NCBI GenBank assembly: GCA_017165825.1
Contig: CM029393.1
Span: 7,186,638 to 7,250,637 of the forward strand
Length of the DNA stretch: 64,000 nucleotides
Source of the DNA: Hepsetus odoe
Lineage: Eukaryota > Chordata > Actinopteri > Characiformes > Hepsetidae
Reading direction: 5' to 3'
Shown in pieces: positions 45,230 to 57,080 of the stretch; within the stretch, counting starts at the first letter, position 1; each line of letters starts with the position of its first letter. The position numbers and the translations under genes were made by a program. The notes beneath the pieces were generated by a model, which ran no database searches, was not told the origin of the DNA, and saw only the letters and a list, made by a program, of their open reading frames with translations.

Positions 45230-47440
45230 CTACATTTGTCTCTGCTTTAATCATCTCCACTCTGTTTTTCTGTGTTGAACTGATCAGCCACTGCGTCACA
45301 TTCGCACATTCTGATTGGTCTGTATAAAGTTCTCATGAGAAGAGAAAGCAGAGTAATGTAAGTTTTCCAAAAAAAAAAATCAAGTGAAAAAAGCAAGAGC
45401 TTCTGCATGGTGCCACTGTGTATGTCACATAAGCTGCTTAAAATTTTAGCACCCCAAGCTTAAAACACCTTCCTGTGTTCCAGAGTGACAGTGCGGTGCT
45501 TAGTGACCTTTATTTTATTCCAAACCGACTCCTTTTAAGCTTTTCTGCTTCTGTGCTTTAACTTCCACATGTAAGTGCAAATAGCAGGAGCATCTAAATT
45601 CAAACTTTTCGAGGTTTGATGATAAACAATAATGACTGGAGCAAACAATTCATTAGTCCAACTGGAAGTGGAGGTTAATTTGCTCATAAATCACTATACT
45701 AACAATCAGGGACCTTTTTGGTGTGTATTTGCTTGAGGTTTTGAGGATATATAATGAGGATATATCCTCATTAGAATTTAACAGTCTGTTTCTCATGCTG
45801 TGGCTTTAAGAGTGGTAGATGTGAATGACCTCTGTGCTGATTGGCTGCTCCTTATTTTGGCTCATTCATAAAAAATAAAAAAAATTAATTGGAAGATATT
45901 AAGATTTTTGAGCCTTTTTAAAGACATATTATCTCACTTTAGACATTTCTCACCAATGAAATTACATTTCTGCACTGGCAGATAATTATACTTAAAAAAT
46001 ACTAATAAAAAGAAACTATTGTGACTTTCAGACCAACGGACCTGCTGTTTTAATGTCAATATTTCATTCGCTTCTTTCTTTTGCACGTTTCTGATATCTT
46101 TAATATTTTCTATGACTTCAGTGTGTGTCAAACGCATTCTTTGCGCATGTAATTATCTCTTAATACTTGCTTTGCCCTGCTTTGCCTTACCTTGAAATCA
46201 TCTCCCAGCAATGTAAGATCATTCTTTTGTAAAGCTAAACACAGATGATAATATTCTCAACACTATCCCATAAGAAGAGCAGCATGATATAGTGTCTGTA
46301 GTAAAGACCTTTTCTCTTGAAGATCTATTTTCTTGCAGCATTTAATCCTAGAAATGCTCTCCGCCTTGCTGTGGAAGACTCAGAAGTAATTCAGTTCTAT
46401 TTCTGATCACCTGGACTGCAATGCAACCGGAGATAACACCAGGCTCGCTCTGCTATAGGGGGCAGTATTGTGCTGATCTTGAGTCTGCAGATCTCAACAA
46501 GGCCCTACTTTGTGTTTTAATGAATTATGCCACCAAGAACAGATCCAGCTGTTTTGCTGGATACCAAGAATAGATCCAGCTGTTTTTGGAGCTTGGCTTC
46601 TTCACCCTCACAGCAGCTAATTCACACCCTATGTATATATTTTAACTAAAGCCCTGAATTGACAAAGCAACATGCACTGAAAACACAACTGGTTGCCAAA
46701 AATCACATGGTGTTTTGATTTTCCTGATAACCCAATGTGTGCTTGTTTATAGATAATGCATAGCAAAAGTAGAAATACTTTATCAGCATGTTTATGTTCT
46801 GCAGAGATTGAGTGCAAATTTCAGCAGCCTGCTTAGTGAACTGTGCAGTGAATTTTTGCGGTAAGGAGCCCGGAGCACATATCTTATTGCTCAAGGGGTA
46901 ACATGTAACCTTTTGGCACATAAAATCATAATTAGGGTCACTGCCCCTATTGTAGAGGGAGGCCGAGCCGGCAGCCTGCGGAAGCGGACGCTTTATAGTT
47001 TGATGGATGGTGTGTGTGGCCCTCCTTTTAGAAGTCAATAGCAGGACGGGAGTGATCTAGGGAGCCGTAGCCCTCCACTGCACGAAGAGCCACACAGACA
47101 ACAGACGCAAAGCACTTATTGTCTTGTTGAAGGCTGCATTAAAAGTCTTGTCGACTTTCCTCCGGGTGAAAAACTGTCCCGCTGGGACCTGACACAGACT
47201 GCCATCAGTACATGCGATGGTGGACTGAGTGTGTGTATGTGAGTGTGGATGCTGAGAAGGTAAGATAAAGCCTGCTGTTTTAAGTTTCAAATTGTTTTTG
47301 CCTCAAAAAAAAAAAAAAATCTGTTCTCCAGGGTAACCAGATCTGTTCTCCCAGGCTAATACTGTTTTGTTAAATTCAGAAAAATAATAATTAGTTTTGT
47401 TTTCAACAGGGGGCCCCTGACACCTGGGTTAAGATGAGTG
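45230..47440. other. No gene; repeat-free block 46850-47230
   Basis: 45895-46010 is homologous to 43629-43725 (TTTTGAGCCTTTTT then AGACATATT). A 31-bp motif, ACCAAGAACAGATCCAGCTG, is nearly repeated at about 46533 and 46563. The block 46850-47230 is repeat-free with CATAATTAGGGTCAC and AGGCCGAGCCGGCAGCC, a candidate conserved element. No coding frame recognised. Confidence 0.4.
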
Positions 47441-48112
47441 GCTCAGAGGATGGATGGATGGATGGATGGATGGATAAATTTGTATGAATTTATAGGATAC
47501 ATTTGTATGAATATATGAAAGCGTGGATAGCTGGATGGATGGATGGATGGATGTATAGATGGATGTATAGATGGATGGATGGATGATTGAATGGATGTAT
47601 GATTGGATGGATGGATGGAGGAAAAGATGGATGGATGGATGGATGGATACATTTGTGTGAATGGATGGATGGATGGATGTATAGATGGATGGATGGATGG
47701 TTGAATGGATGGTTGGATGGATGGATGGATGAATGGGTACATTTGTGTGAAGGATGGATGGATGGATGAATGGGTACATTTGTGTGAAGGATGGATGGAT
47801 GGATGGATGGATGAGGTATGGAAGGACGTATGGACTGATGTATGAAGAGATGGATGGACGGACGGATGGGTGAATGGATGGATGGATGGATGGATGCTTG
47901 GATGGTTACATTTGTATGATATACGGAAGCATGGATGGCTGGATGGATTGATACATTTGTATGAATGGATGGAAGCATGGATGGATGGATGGATGGATGG
48001 ACAAAACGATGGATAGATGGATGGATGGATCAGTCTATGGATGGATGGCTACATTTGTGTGAATGGATGGATGGATGAATGGACGGATGGCTGGACGGAT
48101 GGACTGATTACA
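47441..48112. repeat. Long (GGAT)n array with interspersed TACATTTGTRTGAA blocks
   Basis: About 670 bp of GGAT units, broken by recurring TACATTTGTGTGAA or TACATTTGTATGAA segments at about 47483, 47647, 47737, 47776, 47908, 47952 and 48051. This makes a loose higher-order repeat. It produces false open frames rich in Ile-His-Pro-Ser on the minus strand and Asp-Gly-Trp on the plus strand; none is a gene. Confidence 0.95.
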
Positions 48113-49520
48113 AATGTACAAATTACAGATTACAACCTTTTTCGAGCCACATCGTTTGTTCACCTCTGTGAGATTTTGTCACACTGGCTCCCCTGCCTTA
48201 GCGATTTTTGGGCCGAAATGAATAACCTCATTTTACCGAGTGCAATTGGTAAAGCCCCTCTGGAGTAGCTGCACTGTAACCCGTAATGAATGTGAGTGTG
48301 CCATTGAGGACTATGCAGCAATACTGAGCTAAATCATGCTCAACAAGCAACTGAAAAGCTTTTTAAAGAACTGTTCTTTATAAATTCCCCATGGTATTAC
48401 ACACTTATTTTCAGAAGTATATAATTCTGCAACAAGCCTGAAGGGTTATCAGAATATGAAGGGTTTTCTATGTCATAAAAAAGTCTATTATTACTAATGC
48501 GCAGCACTTCGAGACTGTAGGCGGTAACCACAATATCATTAGCTGTAATATGATCACAGAAGTGCATTATCTGGGCAACTGTGAGCTCTGCATGAGCTCA
48601 AGCAATGGATTCTACTGGGTTTAATGGTACATACGCCGACACTGCCTCCACTTTATCCACCCCTGCCGCTCCTTTTCTTTTTTTTCTTTTTCACAGGGAC
48701 CCCTTCCTTCCTAGTTAATTTGAGCAAGTTCATTCACTGCAGAATCCTGCAACCTCCATGATCAAATTTACGTCTGCAGTTTCCCTCTAATAAAGGATTC
48801 CCATGGGCTAATCCAGTAGGAGGCGATCAGCCAACTTCTATTTCAGACTTGGGTCGCTGTAGAAAGGGACTCATTCAATAGGACTGAAGGGAGGGTTTCC
48901 TAGCAGACCCTGTGTGCCTCAATTTTGTTTGCAGATAAATAAATAAACGCAACGGTGCTTCCCTGAGAAAAAAAAAAAAAAAAATCGGGGAACAGATTGC
49001 TGAACAGCTGGTGTCAATGAGCAGAATCTTAAAAGCATGTAACTGCTTTGTATCTGGGAAAAGAAAAAGCAGGCAAATATTCATCTTTTTCTCTAGCCTC
49101 CCCCTTTCCCACAAATTCAAATAAACAGAGCTAAAACAACAGTTTGACAAAGACACCCGGTTCATCCAGACTGTGTTAGCGTGAGTCGTAATGGAGTCGC
49201 AGTCTTGGATCGCTGCCCGTGGTAAAATCAACAAGGAGAAAAAAATATGCCCTTGACTTAAGCAACTCATCGCAGCCCATAAACTGACAAAACTCTCCTG
49301 TAAATAAGGGATCTAGAGCAAATGAATCTTTTTTCAGTGGGTTTCTCCAGGCACTGATGTTCTGCCCAGGACTTTGCCCAAGTCAGATATTCGTCTTGCT
49401 TTTTGTCCCTGTTAGGTTCACTTTTTGTGTGTGTTTATGTGCTAAAATTGTCATTTTTGTCTGATTGCTTTTCTTTATCAAGCCACATCAAGCCATCAAG
49501 CCACTTCTCTGCTCGCTCTT
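48113..49520. other. No gene seen
   Basis: Unique sequence with an A run at 48968-48984. The parts 48490-48660 and 48760-48870 are repeat-free. No recognisable coding frame. Confidence 0.45.
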
Positions 49521-50050
49521 CATTCTTTTTCTAGCCGCTTGTCCTAATTAGGGTTGCGGAGGTGCTGGAGCCTATCCCAGCCTTCATAGGGTGAAAGGCA
49601 AGGACACACCCTGGACAGGTCACCAGTCCATCACAGACACACAAACACACTTTCATACCCAGGGAGCGATTAAACTTCTGACCTGCATGTCTTTGGACAG
49701 TGGGTGGAAAACCAAATCTCCTGGAGGAAACCCACACAGACACAGAAGCATCCACACAGAGAGGACCCGGACCATCCCGCCTGGGAATTCGACCCAGGAT
49801 CAGAGTGGTGGTGGTCTAGTGGTAGGGTACTTGCCTATGGACCTATGGCTCAAGAGGTCCCAGGTTCAAATCCCACCTCTGGCACTGCCACCACTGGGTC
49901 CCTGAGCAAGACCCTCAACCCTGAGTGTCTCCAGGGGGACTGTCCCTGTAATTAGGTCTTGGAAGTCGCTATGGATAACAGCGTCTGCTAAATGCCGTAA
50001 ATGTAAATCTAGCCGTGAGGTGACAATGCCACGCACTGCGCCACTGTTGA
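49521..50050 (-). repeat. Family B copy split by a V-SINE
   Basis: TTCTAGCCGCTTGTCCTAAT through GTGGGTGGAAAACC and GGACCCGGACCATCCCGCC gives family B to 49801. After the V-SINE, the family resumes with AGCCGTGAGGTGACAATGCC and GCACTGCGCCACTG (50010-50045). The interrupted order shows nesting. Confidence 0.78.
49804..50008 (+). repeat. V-SINE, full length, nested in family B
   Basis: Head GGTGGTGGTCTAGTGGTAGG, box B-like GGTTCAAATCCC (49863-49874), V domain CACTGCCACCACTGGGTCCC, GAGCAAGACCCTCAACCCTG, GGGGGACTGTCCCTGTAAT, tail GTCGCTATGGATAACAGCGT and TGTAAAT end. Confidence 0.85.
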
Positions 50051-50072
50051 TGGATGGATATCCATCCGTCTG

Positions 50073-50375
50073 TTGTTGTTTCTTCTTTCAGCTGCTGACG
50101 TTTAGGCGTCACCACAGCAGATCATCCATTTCCATTTCTTTTTGACCATCTTCCTCCTTCAGACCAACTGCCTGCATGTCCTCTCTCACCATGACCAAAC
50201 CTCTCTTCAGTCCTTCCTGTTTCCTGGCAGCTCCATCGTCAACATCCTTCTCCCAATATACTTCTCGTCTCCAAACAATGCATTCTGGCTTCTCTAACTT
50301 TGTCTCCGAAATGTCTAACCTGAGCTGTCCCTTTAATTTCTAATGCTTTCCATCTTTGTCACACCCAACAGAAAT
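50073..50375 (-). repeat. Non-LTR retrotransposon 3' ORF fragment
   Basis: Minus-strand translation gives a decayed LINE-type C-terminus. A RMH-x-LETRS-like stretch precedes MELPG with frameshifts, and the fragment ends near GCGTCACCACAGCAGATCAT (plus strand 50107-50126), which is familiar from the ends of RTE/Rex-like elements in fishes. It is 5'-truncated, and no functional enzyme can be encoded. Confidence 0.55.
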
Positions 50376-52433
50376 CGATCCGGTATGGAAAATCTGTCTG
50401 GTTGTCCGCATATTGATTTGGCAGATGTTTTAGACGTCCTTCCTGACGTAACCCTCCCCATTTATCTGTGCTTTTGGACCGGCGTGAAGAAATCTTATCT
50501 GCGTCGCTTGTGGCTGGATTGCTGCCCTTGTTTTATATATATAAGGATATATATATATATAAATATATATAAGGAGCTCTGTTCAGACTGGCTACTTGTT
50601 ATCTCCTTCATTCTTAAGGCAATCTAAATTGAAGCACTTCTTAGCACTCAGTAGCCTTGGCTAAACTATTATAGCTCTCTTTTTTTTTTTTTTAAGTCAA
50701 GAAAACTTGGTTTCCCAAACAACAGGCCTTTTTAACTAAGCTGCAGGGATTTGCAGAATGAGGGATAAGCATGTGACAGTGCTTACCTGCTTTCTTGGAA
50801 CTTTCTGTCCAACTAGGGCTAATATCTTGCCCCAAGGGACACAAGATTGGAGGTTTTCGTTTAATCACATTAATAACGCTATCTCACAAAGACCACCCAC
50901 ACAAACAGCATCCCCGGCCCCTTAGGAAGAGTTCTGCATTGATTAAAAGGATTTCTCATTCAGCAAGGCGAGGTGCAGTAATCGCGGTGTAATTATGTAC
51001 TAAAAGACACAGACAGGTGATAATTGGCACCTGTTCTCTTTTTTGTTCGAGGTTGCCACGTCAAATTTGGCGGCGTAATTGTGGCAGCGCAACGGAGGAT
51101 GAAGTGCTTCATCAAGTGCGTCTGAATAGCGCCGTTCTCTGAGGAAGAGCAGATAAAAGAAAGCTGCTTTGGTGTAGCCAAAGGAAGTGCTTTGCACTAA
51201 CAATGGAGGTTAGTTATGACCCCAAATAAACAATAATTAAGAACTGATGCCTGAAGATGACTGACAGACTCAACCACTGTTTTGCGGCCAGCAGATTTTT
51301 CTGCAGATTTGTCAGATTTATGTTTGGTGATGAGCATAGGACTAAAAAGCATCCTGGTGCCGTTTTCATTGGTGGAATTTAGAGTGGGTTATACCTTTCA
51401 GCAGAAATGCTACATTTTTTCTGTATTACACCAGAAATTAGAGAAAGGTAGCGGTGATTTGGTTACAACTGTAGACTCAAAATGAAGTTTGACTTTTTCT
51501 AAAGACATGCCACCCACTCCTGTCTGTGGACGAAGGACACGGAGACACCTCCCTAGTTGTCCAGCCTCAGAAAAGGTAGATTACCCACCAGTGACCAGTA
51601 ACTTCATTGATATGGTGTGAAAAAGAAAACTGTGAAATCTCAAGGTTTACATTTCACACCCCTGAGCTTTTCACCTTCCTCCAAAGGCCATGGACCATTT
51701 TCCAGCTAAAAGACCTCATAAATTACTCATTCTTTTAAAGCTTTTTGTTTCCCTGATATCATGCCTGCCATCTGACCTAAAACGCTGTTCCCTGAGACCC
51801 GTTTAACCATTACAGCCTCGGGAGCTTTTGAAGCCGTGCGTTTAATAATGCAAAAAGCTATTCGTGTGCTGTTTTGTTTCTAGCAGTAAAACAGTCTGAA
51901 ATATTAATCTAAACTCTACTTACTACCTGTTAAGAAACAGGAAAAGCAGTAACTAGTCAAGTAGTCAAGAGTGAGTACGCGACAAAAGCAATATACAGCA
52001 CAGTTAGAAGCAGTACATTTTCTTGGCAGGGTGGGTTCACCTGTGAAATCATCCATATAGTGATGTAATTAACGTAAAGAAGCCTAATTTTGGGGGCTTG
52101 CCATTCTCCCTCCCGAATCATCAGTGGAGACTCTTCCCCATTAACACATTGGTAACACTTAATGCTAATCCTGCGTTTGGGAAAATGGAAAAATAAGCAA
52201 TTATGAATCATCAGTGAATGAGAGCCAAACCTTGCTCGCAGCTAACAACCAATAATTAAAATGAATGTGATATTTGGGCTTTGCTGAGATCGATAAATGC
52301 TCACTGTTGTAATCAATGCAATGCAAAGGTTGGAGCTACAGTAATTTCCTGTGTATCTGACAAAAGGGAAGTTCAGATAATAAGTGTTTGCTACAAGGAT
52401 ATTTATTTCCACAGTCAGAGAACTTCCGCAGAA
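50376..52433. other. No gene; repeat-free block 51000-51200
   Basis: A (TA)n-rich stretch lies at 50533-50572 and a T run at 50679-50694. 51000-51200 includes TCAAATTTGGCGGCGTAATT and is repeat-free and somewhat CG-rich. No recognisable coding frame. Confidence 0.4.
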
Positions 52434-52680
52434 ATGAAAGTGAAAATTTTGTCATTCTGAAACACAGCACAGCGCACAGCGAGACAACGAAATTCAACCT
52501 CTGCATTTCACCCATGCACACGTGCAGCAGGGGGCAATTATTTAAATTGCTCGGGGAGCAGTGATGGGGACGGTTCCTTGCTCAAGGGTACCTCAGGGCA
52601 ACCTGTTGGTCTGGGATTCTAACTCAAGGCCTTCTAATCCTGGGGCCAACTACCTAACCACTAGGCCACCGCTGGCCCAT
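52434..52680 (-). repeat. SINE family A, full length
   Basis: Tail GAAATGAAAGTGAAAATTTT, CACGTGCAGCAGGGGGCAAT, GCTCGGGGAGCAGTGATGG, GGTTCCTTGCTCAAGGG, head ACTAGGCCACCGCTGGCCC. The box B area is diverged (GGGATTCTAACTC). Confidence 0.82.
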
Positions 52681-54128
52681 TATATGACCCTAATTTAGTG
52701 TTTTGTTTTTTTTATATCCTTGATAAAAGTGGCACTTTGGGTGGTAATTAAATAAAGAACATTTGAAATGTGTGAGTGGGAAGAACCTTTCAAAGAATGT
52801 GAGTTATTTTCCAGTTTAGGGCTTTTGATATAAGAGCATAATGTTTGGTTCTTTACCAAAGGGTGTCAAAAATTTGTAAAGGATTTCTGGTGATGCCACT
52901 CTTGCCTTTTTTGGAGTCCAAGAGAGAATAATTAGCATTGCTCTCTCTTTCTTCCGATTACTAAAAGCGAGGCAACTAATAGGCGATGAAACAGAACTGG
53001 TATTAGTCTTCACCTCCATGTGTTTGGAGCTGTCCAACATTATCACGCTAACAACCTTGGCACACTGGTAGTCTTCACTCTTGCAGTGCTGGTAGATGGA
53101 GAGCTAGCTATAGAAAGGCGATTGGAAATGACTAAACGGGTCAAAAAACGCAGCTCTCTGCTCTCAGACACTCTGTTGAAACATCCTTTAAGAAACTTAA
53201 TCTGATGACACTGTCAACCTTTATTTGCAATCCTGTTTTTAAGAGTGTATATGGTGGTGCAGACCTAGACTGCAGCGCCAATAAAGTTCTAAAAGGCCAT
53301 ATTAACATTAATGGGCCATCACCATATTATGGGCTTTCACATCTCTGGCATTATGCTGTGAAATGTTTTTTCTGAAGTCTTCTTGGTCTACAAAACAACA
53401 TTTTGTTCAGGACGAAATGATCCAGCACGAGGAAACAGAATATAGGATTATGTATTGTATTTCCTACATCAGCAACCTTGATCCAAGCCATACCAGAACT
53501 CTAACAAGTCAGCACCACAAAGAAATAAAATTGAAACTGCTGTGGGCCACCAGAACAGTAGGAGAGCAATACCTCCTTTGTGTGAATCTTTTTCATTCTG
53601 AGGAAAGTGGCAGTCACTTCTGACAGGCTAGTCTTACTGTCTATGGGGAAGCTGTGTGGGGAAAATAGAAATATGGGGTCTGCTCTTCTTGCTTCTGGAC
53701 ACCTAAAGCATGAAAAATCAATAGTAAAAGCTGATCAAGTTCATTTGTCTTTAGTTGCCTCGTTTCCCTCAATGGACGTCCAGCTAAAAAGCTAAAGGCT
53801 TATGGTGAAGGATGCCCTTGTTTTTGGATTTGGGTCACGGTGGAGGTAAACAAGTGAAAGGCCCTCTCCATCTGTAGGACGTCAATTGGTCACCTGCTGT
53901 TTTTGTCAGAGGCTGCACTTTTTAAAAGGGGCTTAAGTGATGAATTGTCCCACGTTGATCAGAGAAGGCAATTGCCTCACTACACTTCATATTAAAGCAG
54001 ATGGCCTGTCCATCCCAGGGGGGGATAAACCATCAGGGTAATGAAACTTATTGAGTAGGACCAATATCAGATGTTTGCTGTTGTGAAGAAAAGTGCAGTT
54101 TACAGATTTGCTGGGATTATTTACTTCA
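52681..54128. other. No gene seen
   Basis: Unique sequence; no repeat or coding frame recognised. Confidence 0.45.
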
Positions 54129-54141
54129 ATTATTCTTACTT

Positions 54142-54214
54142 CTTGCGCTGTGTGCGCTGGGTTGGACACCAGCACTCCCCCACGACCCCATTTGGGACAA
54201 GCGGCAGATAATGG
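54142..54214 (+). mobile_element. Composite-SINE tail, 5'-truncated, with 13-bp target-site duplication
   Basis: The tail module GTGCGCTGGGTTGGACACCA through TTTGGGACAAGCGGCAGATA is flanked by the perfect direct repeat ATTATTCTTACTT at 54129-54141 and 54215-54227. Only about 73 bp of element was inserted. Confidence 0.83.
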
Positions 54215-54227
54215 ATTATTCTTACTT

Positions 54228-54433
54228 GGAATTAGTTCTTCTAGCTCAGTGCAGAATTCTGTGGAAAGGGTTGATTGCAAATGTAAAACAGGAGATATTG
54301 ATTGCGGAGGAGAAACATGATACAGTCTTGTTTTCTGCCATCATTTTTTGTCACTGAAACAAGAAATCCAATTTTTTTACACAATAGAAACATAAATTGA
54401 GGTATTTGATTGCATCAATAAATACATTGCAGC
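54228..54433. other. No gene seen
   Basis: Short AT-rich spacer. Confidence 0.45.
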
Positions 54434-54656
54434 ACAAACGGGGTCGCGGGGGGGTGCTGGCATCCAACCCAGCTCACACAGGGCGAGGACGGGGGACGCA
54501 CCCTGGACAGGTCGCCAGCCCATCGCAGGGAGGAGCGGGACGGGGACGGCACCTTGCTCAAGGGTACCTCAGGGCAACCTATCAGGAAGGGGTTCGAACC
54601 CCCGATCCTCCGGTCACATGGCCAACACCCGAACCACTAGGCCACCACCGCCCCGG
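54434..54656 (-). mobile_element. Composite SINE, 3'-end truncated
   Basis: AAACGGGGTCGCGGG, ACGCACCCTGGACAGGTCGC, the junction CGCAGGGAGGAGCGGGACGG, GGCACCTTGCTCAAGGG, an intact inverted box B GGGGTTCGAACCCCC (54589-54603), head ACTAGGCCACCACCGCCCC. It lacks the terminal TGCCGCTTGTCC and simple repeat, so no clear target duplication is visible. Confidence 0.8.
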
Positions 54657-55447
54657 GTTTAAATGTGCTTGTCTTTTTTTGTTTTTACTCATCGGTTCAC
54701 AAATCTTTTCTTCTGAATTTTTCTTGAAGATGAATTCATTTTACATCACCCAGCCCTAATTAAGTGTTTCATCAAACTTTCCTGATTTGTTGTATTTAAC
54801 TTTCGTTATTCTTGCAATCTGTTTCTGGCAGGACAAAACCTCAGATCTCCAAATGCGACAACATGCCACGTAGAGGTGGGACAGTGTATTTCAGAGAATG
54901 ATGATAATATTCATTATTAAAAATTTCTTTGCCAAATGTAAAGAGTGATTTTTTTAGAACAAAAATTTGCAAATGCATCCACATTTTATCCAAAAACAAA
55001 AAAATCATTACACTCTTGCTTTGACATCAGAGAGAAGAGCATGCTTCAGTTTTAAGGCATATCATTTTGTACCATTTCTAATGGTCCATCCATCATTACA
55101 TCATGATCATAGGCTCCAAAGAACAGCTGATGTTTTAAATCGTTTTCAAAAATAGATAAAACTATGGGAGGCACAGGTTTGCGAGCTAATGGGGACAATT
55201 TATGCCTCCTGCAGATTCATTTAAAAAATTGACTTAATTTGATTTAGGCTTCTCCAGTCTTGAGAGAGGCCAATTACCACATATTTCTCCTGAACACAGC
55301 TCTGTAGTAATTTCATTTTTGTAATTGATAAAAATGAAAAGAGCCTTGAACCAGAAAAGTTCCACTGAGTTTGTTTCTTGAATCACTCTATTAGGTTTTA
55401 TTTGTCTCTTGATAGCGAATCATGTTGTCCTTGCAAACATCTGCAAG
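54657..55447. other. No gene seen
   Basis: AT-rich unique sequence. Confidence 0.45.
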
Positions 55448-55690
55448 TGCAGCGGCGGAATTGCGTTTAGGGACGAGACTCCAGGATCAGAAGGTCATGG
55501 GTTCGAATCCTGGACCAGTAGGTTGCCCTGAGGTTCCCTTGAGCAGTGTACCGTCCCCATCACTGCTCCCCAGGTGCTGGATATGGCTGCACCCTGCTGC
55601 ACAGTGTGTGGTAACATGCAGAGAATGAATTTTGTTTCATTGTGTGTTGTGCTGTGTTTCACAATGATAAATAGTCACTTTCACTTCACT
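55448..55690 (+). repeat. SINE family A, full length
   Basis: Diverged head CAGCGGCGGAATTGCGTTTA, box B GGTTCGAATCC (55500-55510), GACCAGTAGGTTGCCCTGAG, CCGTCCCCATCACTGCTCCC, tail CACAATGATAAATAGTCAC then TTTCACTTCACTT. Confidence 0.8.
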
Positions 55691-56439
55691 TGGCTATGTT
55701 ATATCAGACTGAATAAAGCACAGAATGCAACACTGGATGCAGCAGTGCGCTCGGTTATTCTTCAATAACTATTATTTCGATGTGACAGTCTTGGCATGGG
55801 ACTGCAGTACATAACAATATGCTCTTGGCATTGCATTATCCAGTTGCTATGAGGAACAACAGGGTGCAGATGGCAAGCTTCCAGCAAATCAGACTACAAC
55901 GCTCTGGCTGATAAAAGCAGAGAGGGCTGCCAAAGGTCTGACTCTTACCTTAAAATATGTTATGATTTTTTACTTATCACTGAATCATTTTGCAGTTGGA
56001 TGTCAGACCTTGTGAGGAACACTTTAATCAGTTGCTAGAAGAAGTTTAAAAATGTAATATTAATTATATTATCGTGCAAAAAAGATTTGCAACCTGTGGC
56101 TGTGAGAACTAGTACTGGGTGTATGTTTATATACTGCATATTTACAGATTTGTTAATATTAGCACGACCAATTTGTGTTACCAATCCTGCATTTTGGGAT
56201 TACTGTACTTTGCAATGCACTTTGTATTGTGGCTATTTGATTCCCAGTTCAGTCTCAAAGTTCAGTTTAAATGTTTAATAGGAGCTCCAAGGAGGTATGA
56301 CAAGTTTTACCAAATCAGATTTTTTCCAAATCAGATGATGACTAAGTCACATGAGTCAGATGAGTTAGCTGTCTCTGTCAGATGAGTTAGACTAAAGGAT
56401 TGGATTTAGTCTATCCTATAAGTTTAGCCACTGCGAGCT
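55691..56439. other. No gene seen
   Basis: Unique sequence. The motif ATCAGATGA/TCAGATGAGTTAG recurs near 56320-56390 as a small degenerate repeat. Confidence 0.45.
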
Positions 56440-57005
56440 GCACAATTGATCTATACTTTACTATAATGGCGCTAATCCCAGTTTTGTGAGCAAAATAGAA
56501 TATAATTAGGCAAGTATGACTGGTAATCCCAGGTATCACTGAGCAAATCCCAGTTATGGGTGAGCTAATCCCAGCAATGACCACAATGAGTGATACTAAG
56601 GTATGATTACATTTATCCCAGGTGTGAAGGATTTTATCCCAGGTGTAATAAGTATTATCAGCCAGCCACAATCATGCTTTACTGACCTAATCCCACATAT
56701 GACTGAGCTAATCCCAGCTGTTCGGAGTGAACCAAAGTTTGAATGAGTTTATCCCAGGTGTGACTGAGCTAATCCCAGGTATGACTGATCTAATCCCAAA
56801 ACACCAACAAAGACTCAGTGACCAAACTATGACTAAGATAAACCTGGGTATGACGCCGCTAATCTCAGTTATGATTAAACTAATCCCTGCCATGACTGAT
56901 CCAATCCTTGGTATTATTGCCCTAGTCCCAGGTATGGTTGTGCAAGACCACAGCTATGACTGAGCTAAACCTGGCTATAAATGAGCTAGACCTAGCTAAA
57001 CTTGA
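56440..57005. repeat. Degenerate minisatellite with TGAGCTAATCCCAG core
   Basis: Units of roughly 22-24 bp such as TATGACTGAGCTAATCCCAG recur with variation across the block (clear examples near 56560, 56700, 56757, 56780, 56870, 56955). Because the unit is short and stop-poor, several overlapping frames stay open on both strands with repeated GI-x-x-(V/I)IPGI peptides; these are not genes. Confidence 0.8.
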
Positions 57006-57025
57006 CCTAAACCAGAGTGGAGGAA

Positions 57026-57074
<49 letters not shown>
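57026..57074. repeat. (TA)n-(CA)n compound microsatellite
   Basis: TA units to about 57045, then CA units to 57074. It abuts the V-SINE at 57081. Confidence 0.95.
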
Positions 57075-57078
<4 letters not shown>

Positions 57079-57080
57079 AC

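Noticed and set aside
47429..47978. Ile-His-Pro-Ser and Asp-Gly-Trp rich frames
   Set aside because: Translation of the GGAT array.
8229..55690. tRNA-like box A and box B pairs as tRNA genes
   Set aside because: All lie in SINE heads with diverged stems and no acceptor or anticodon arm of a real tRNA.
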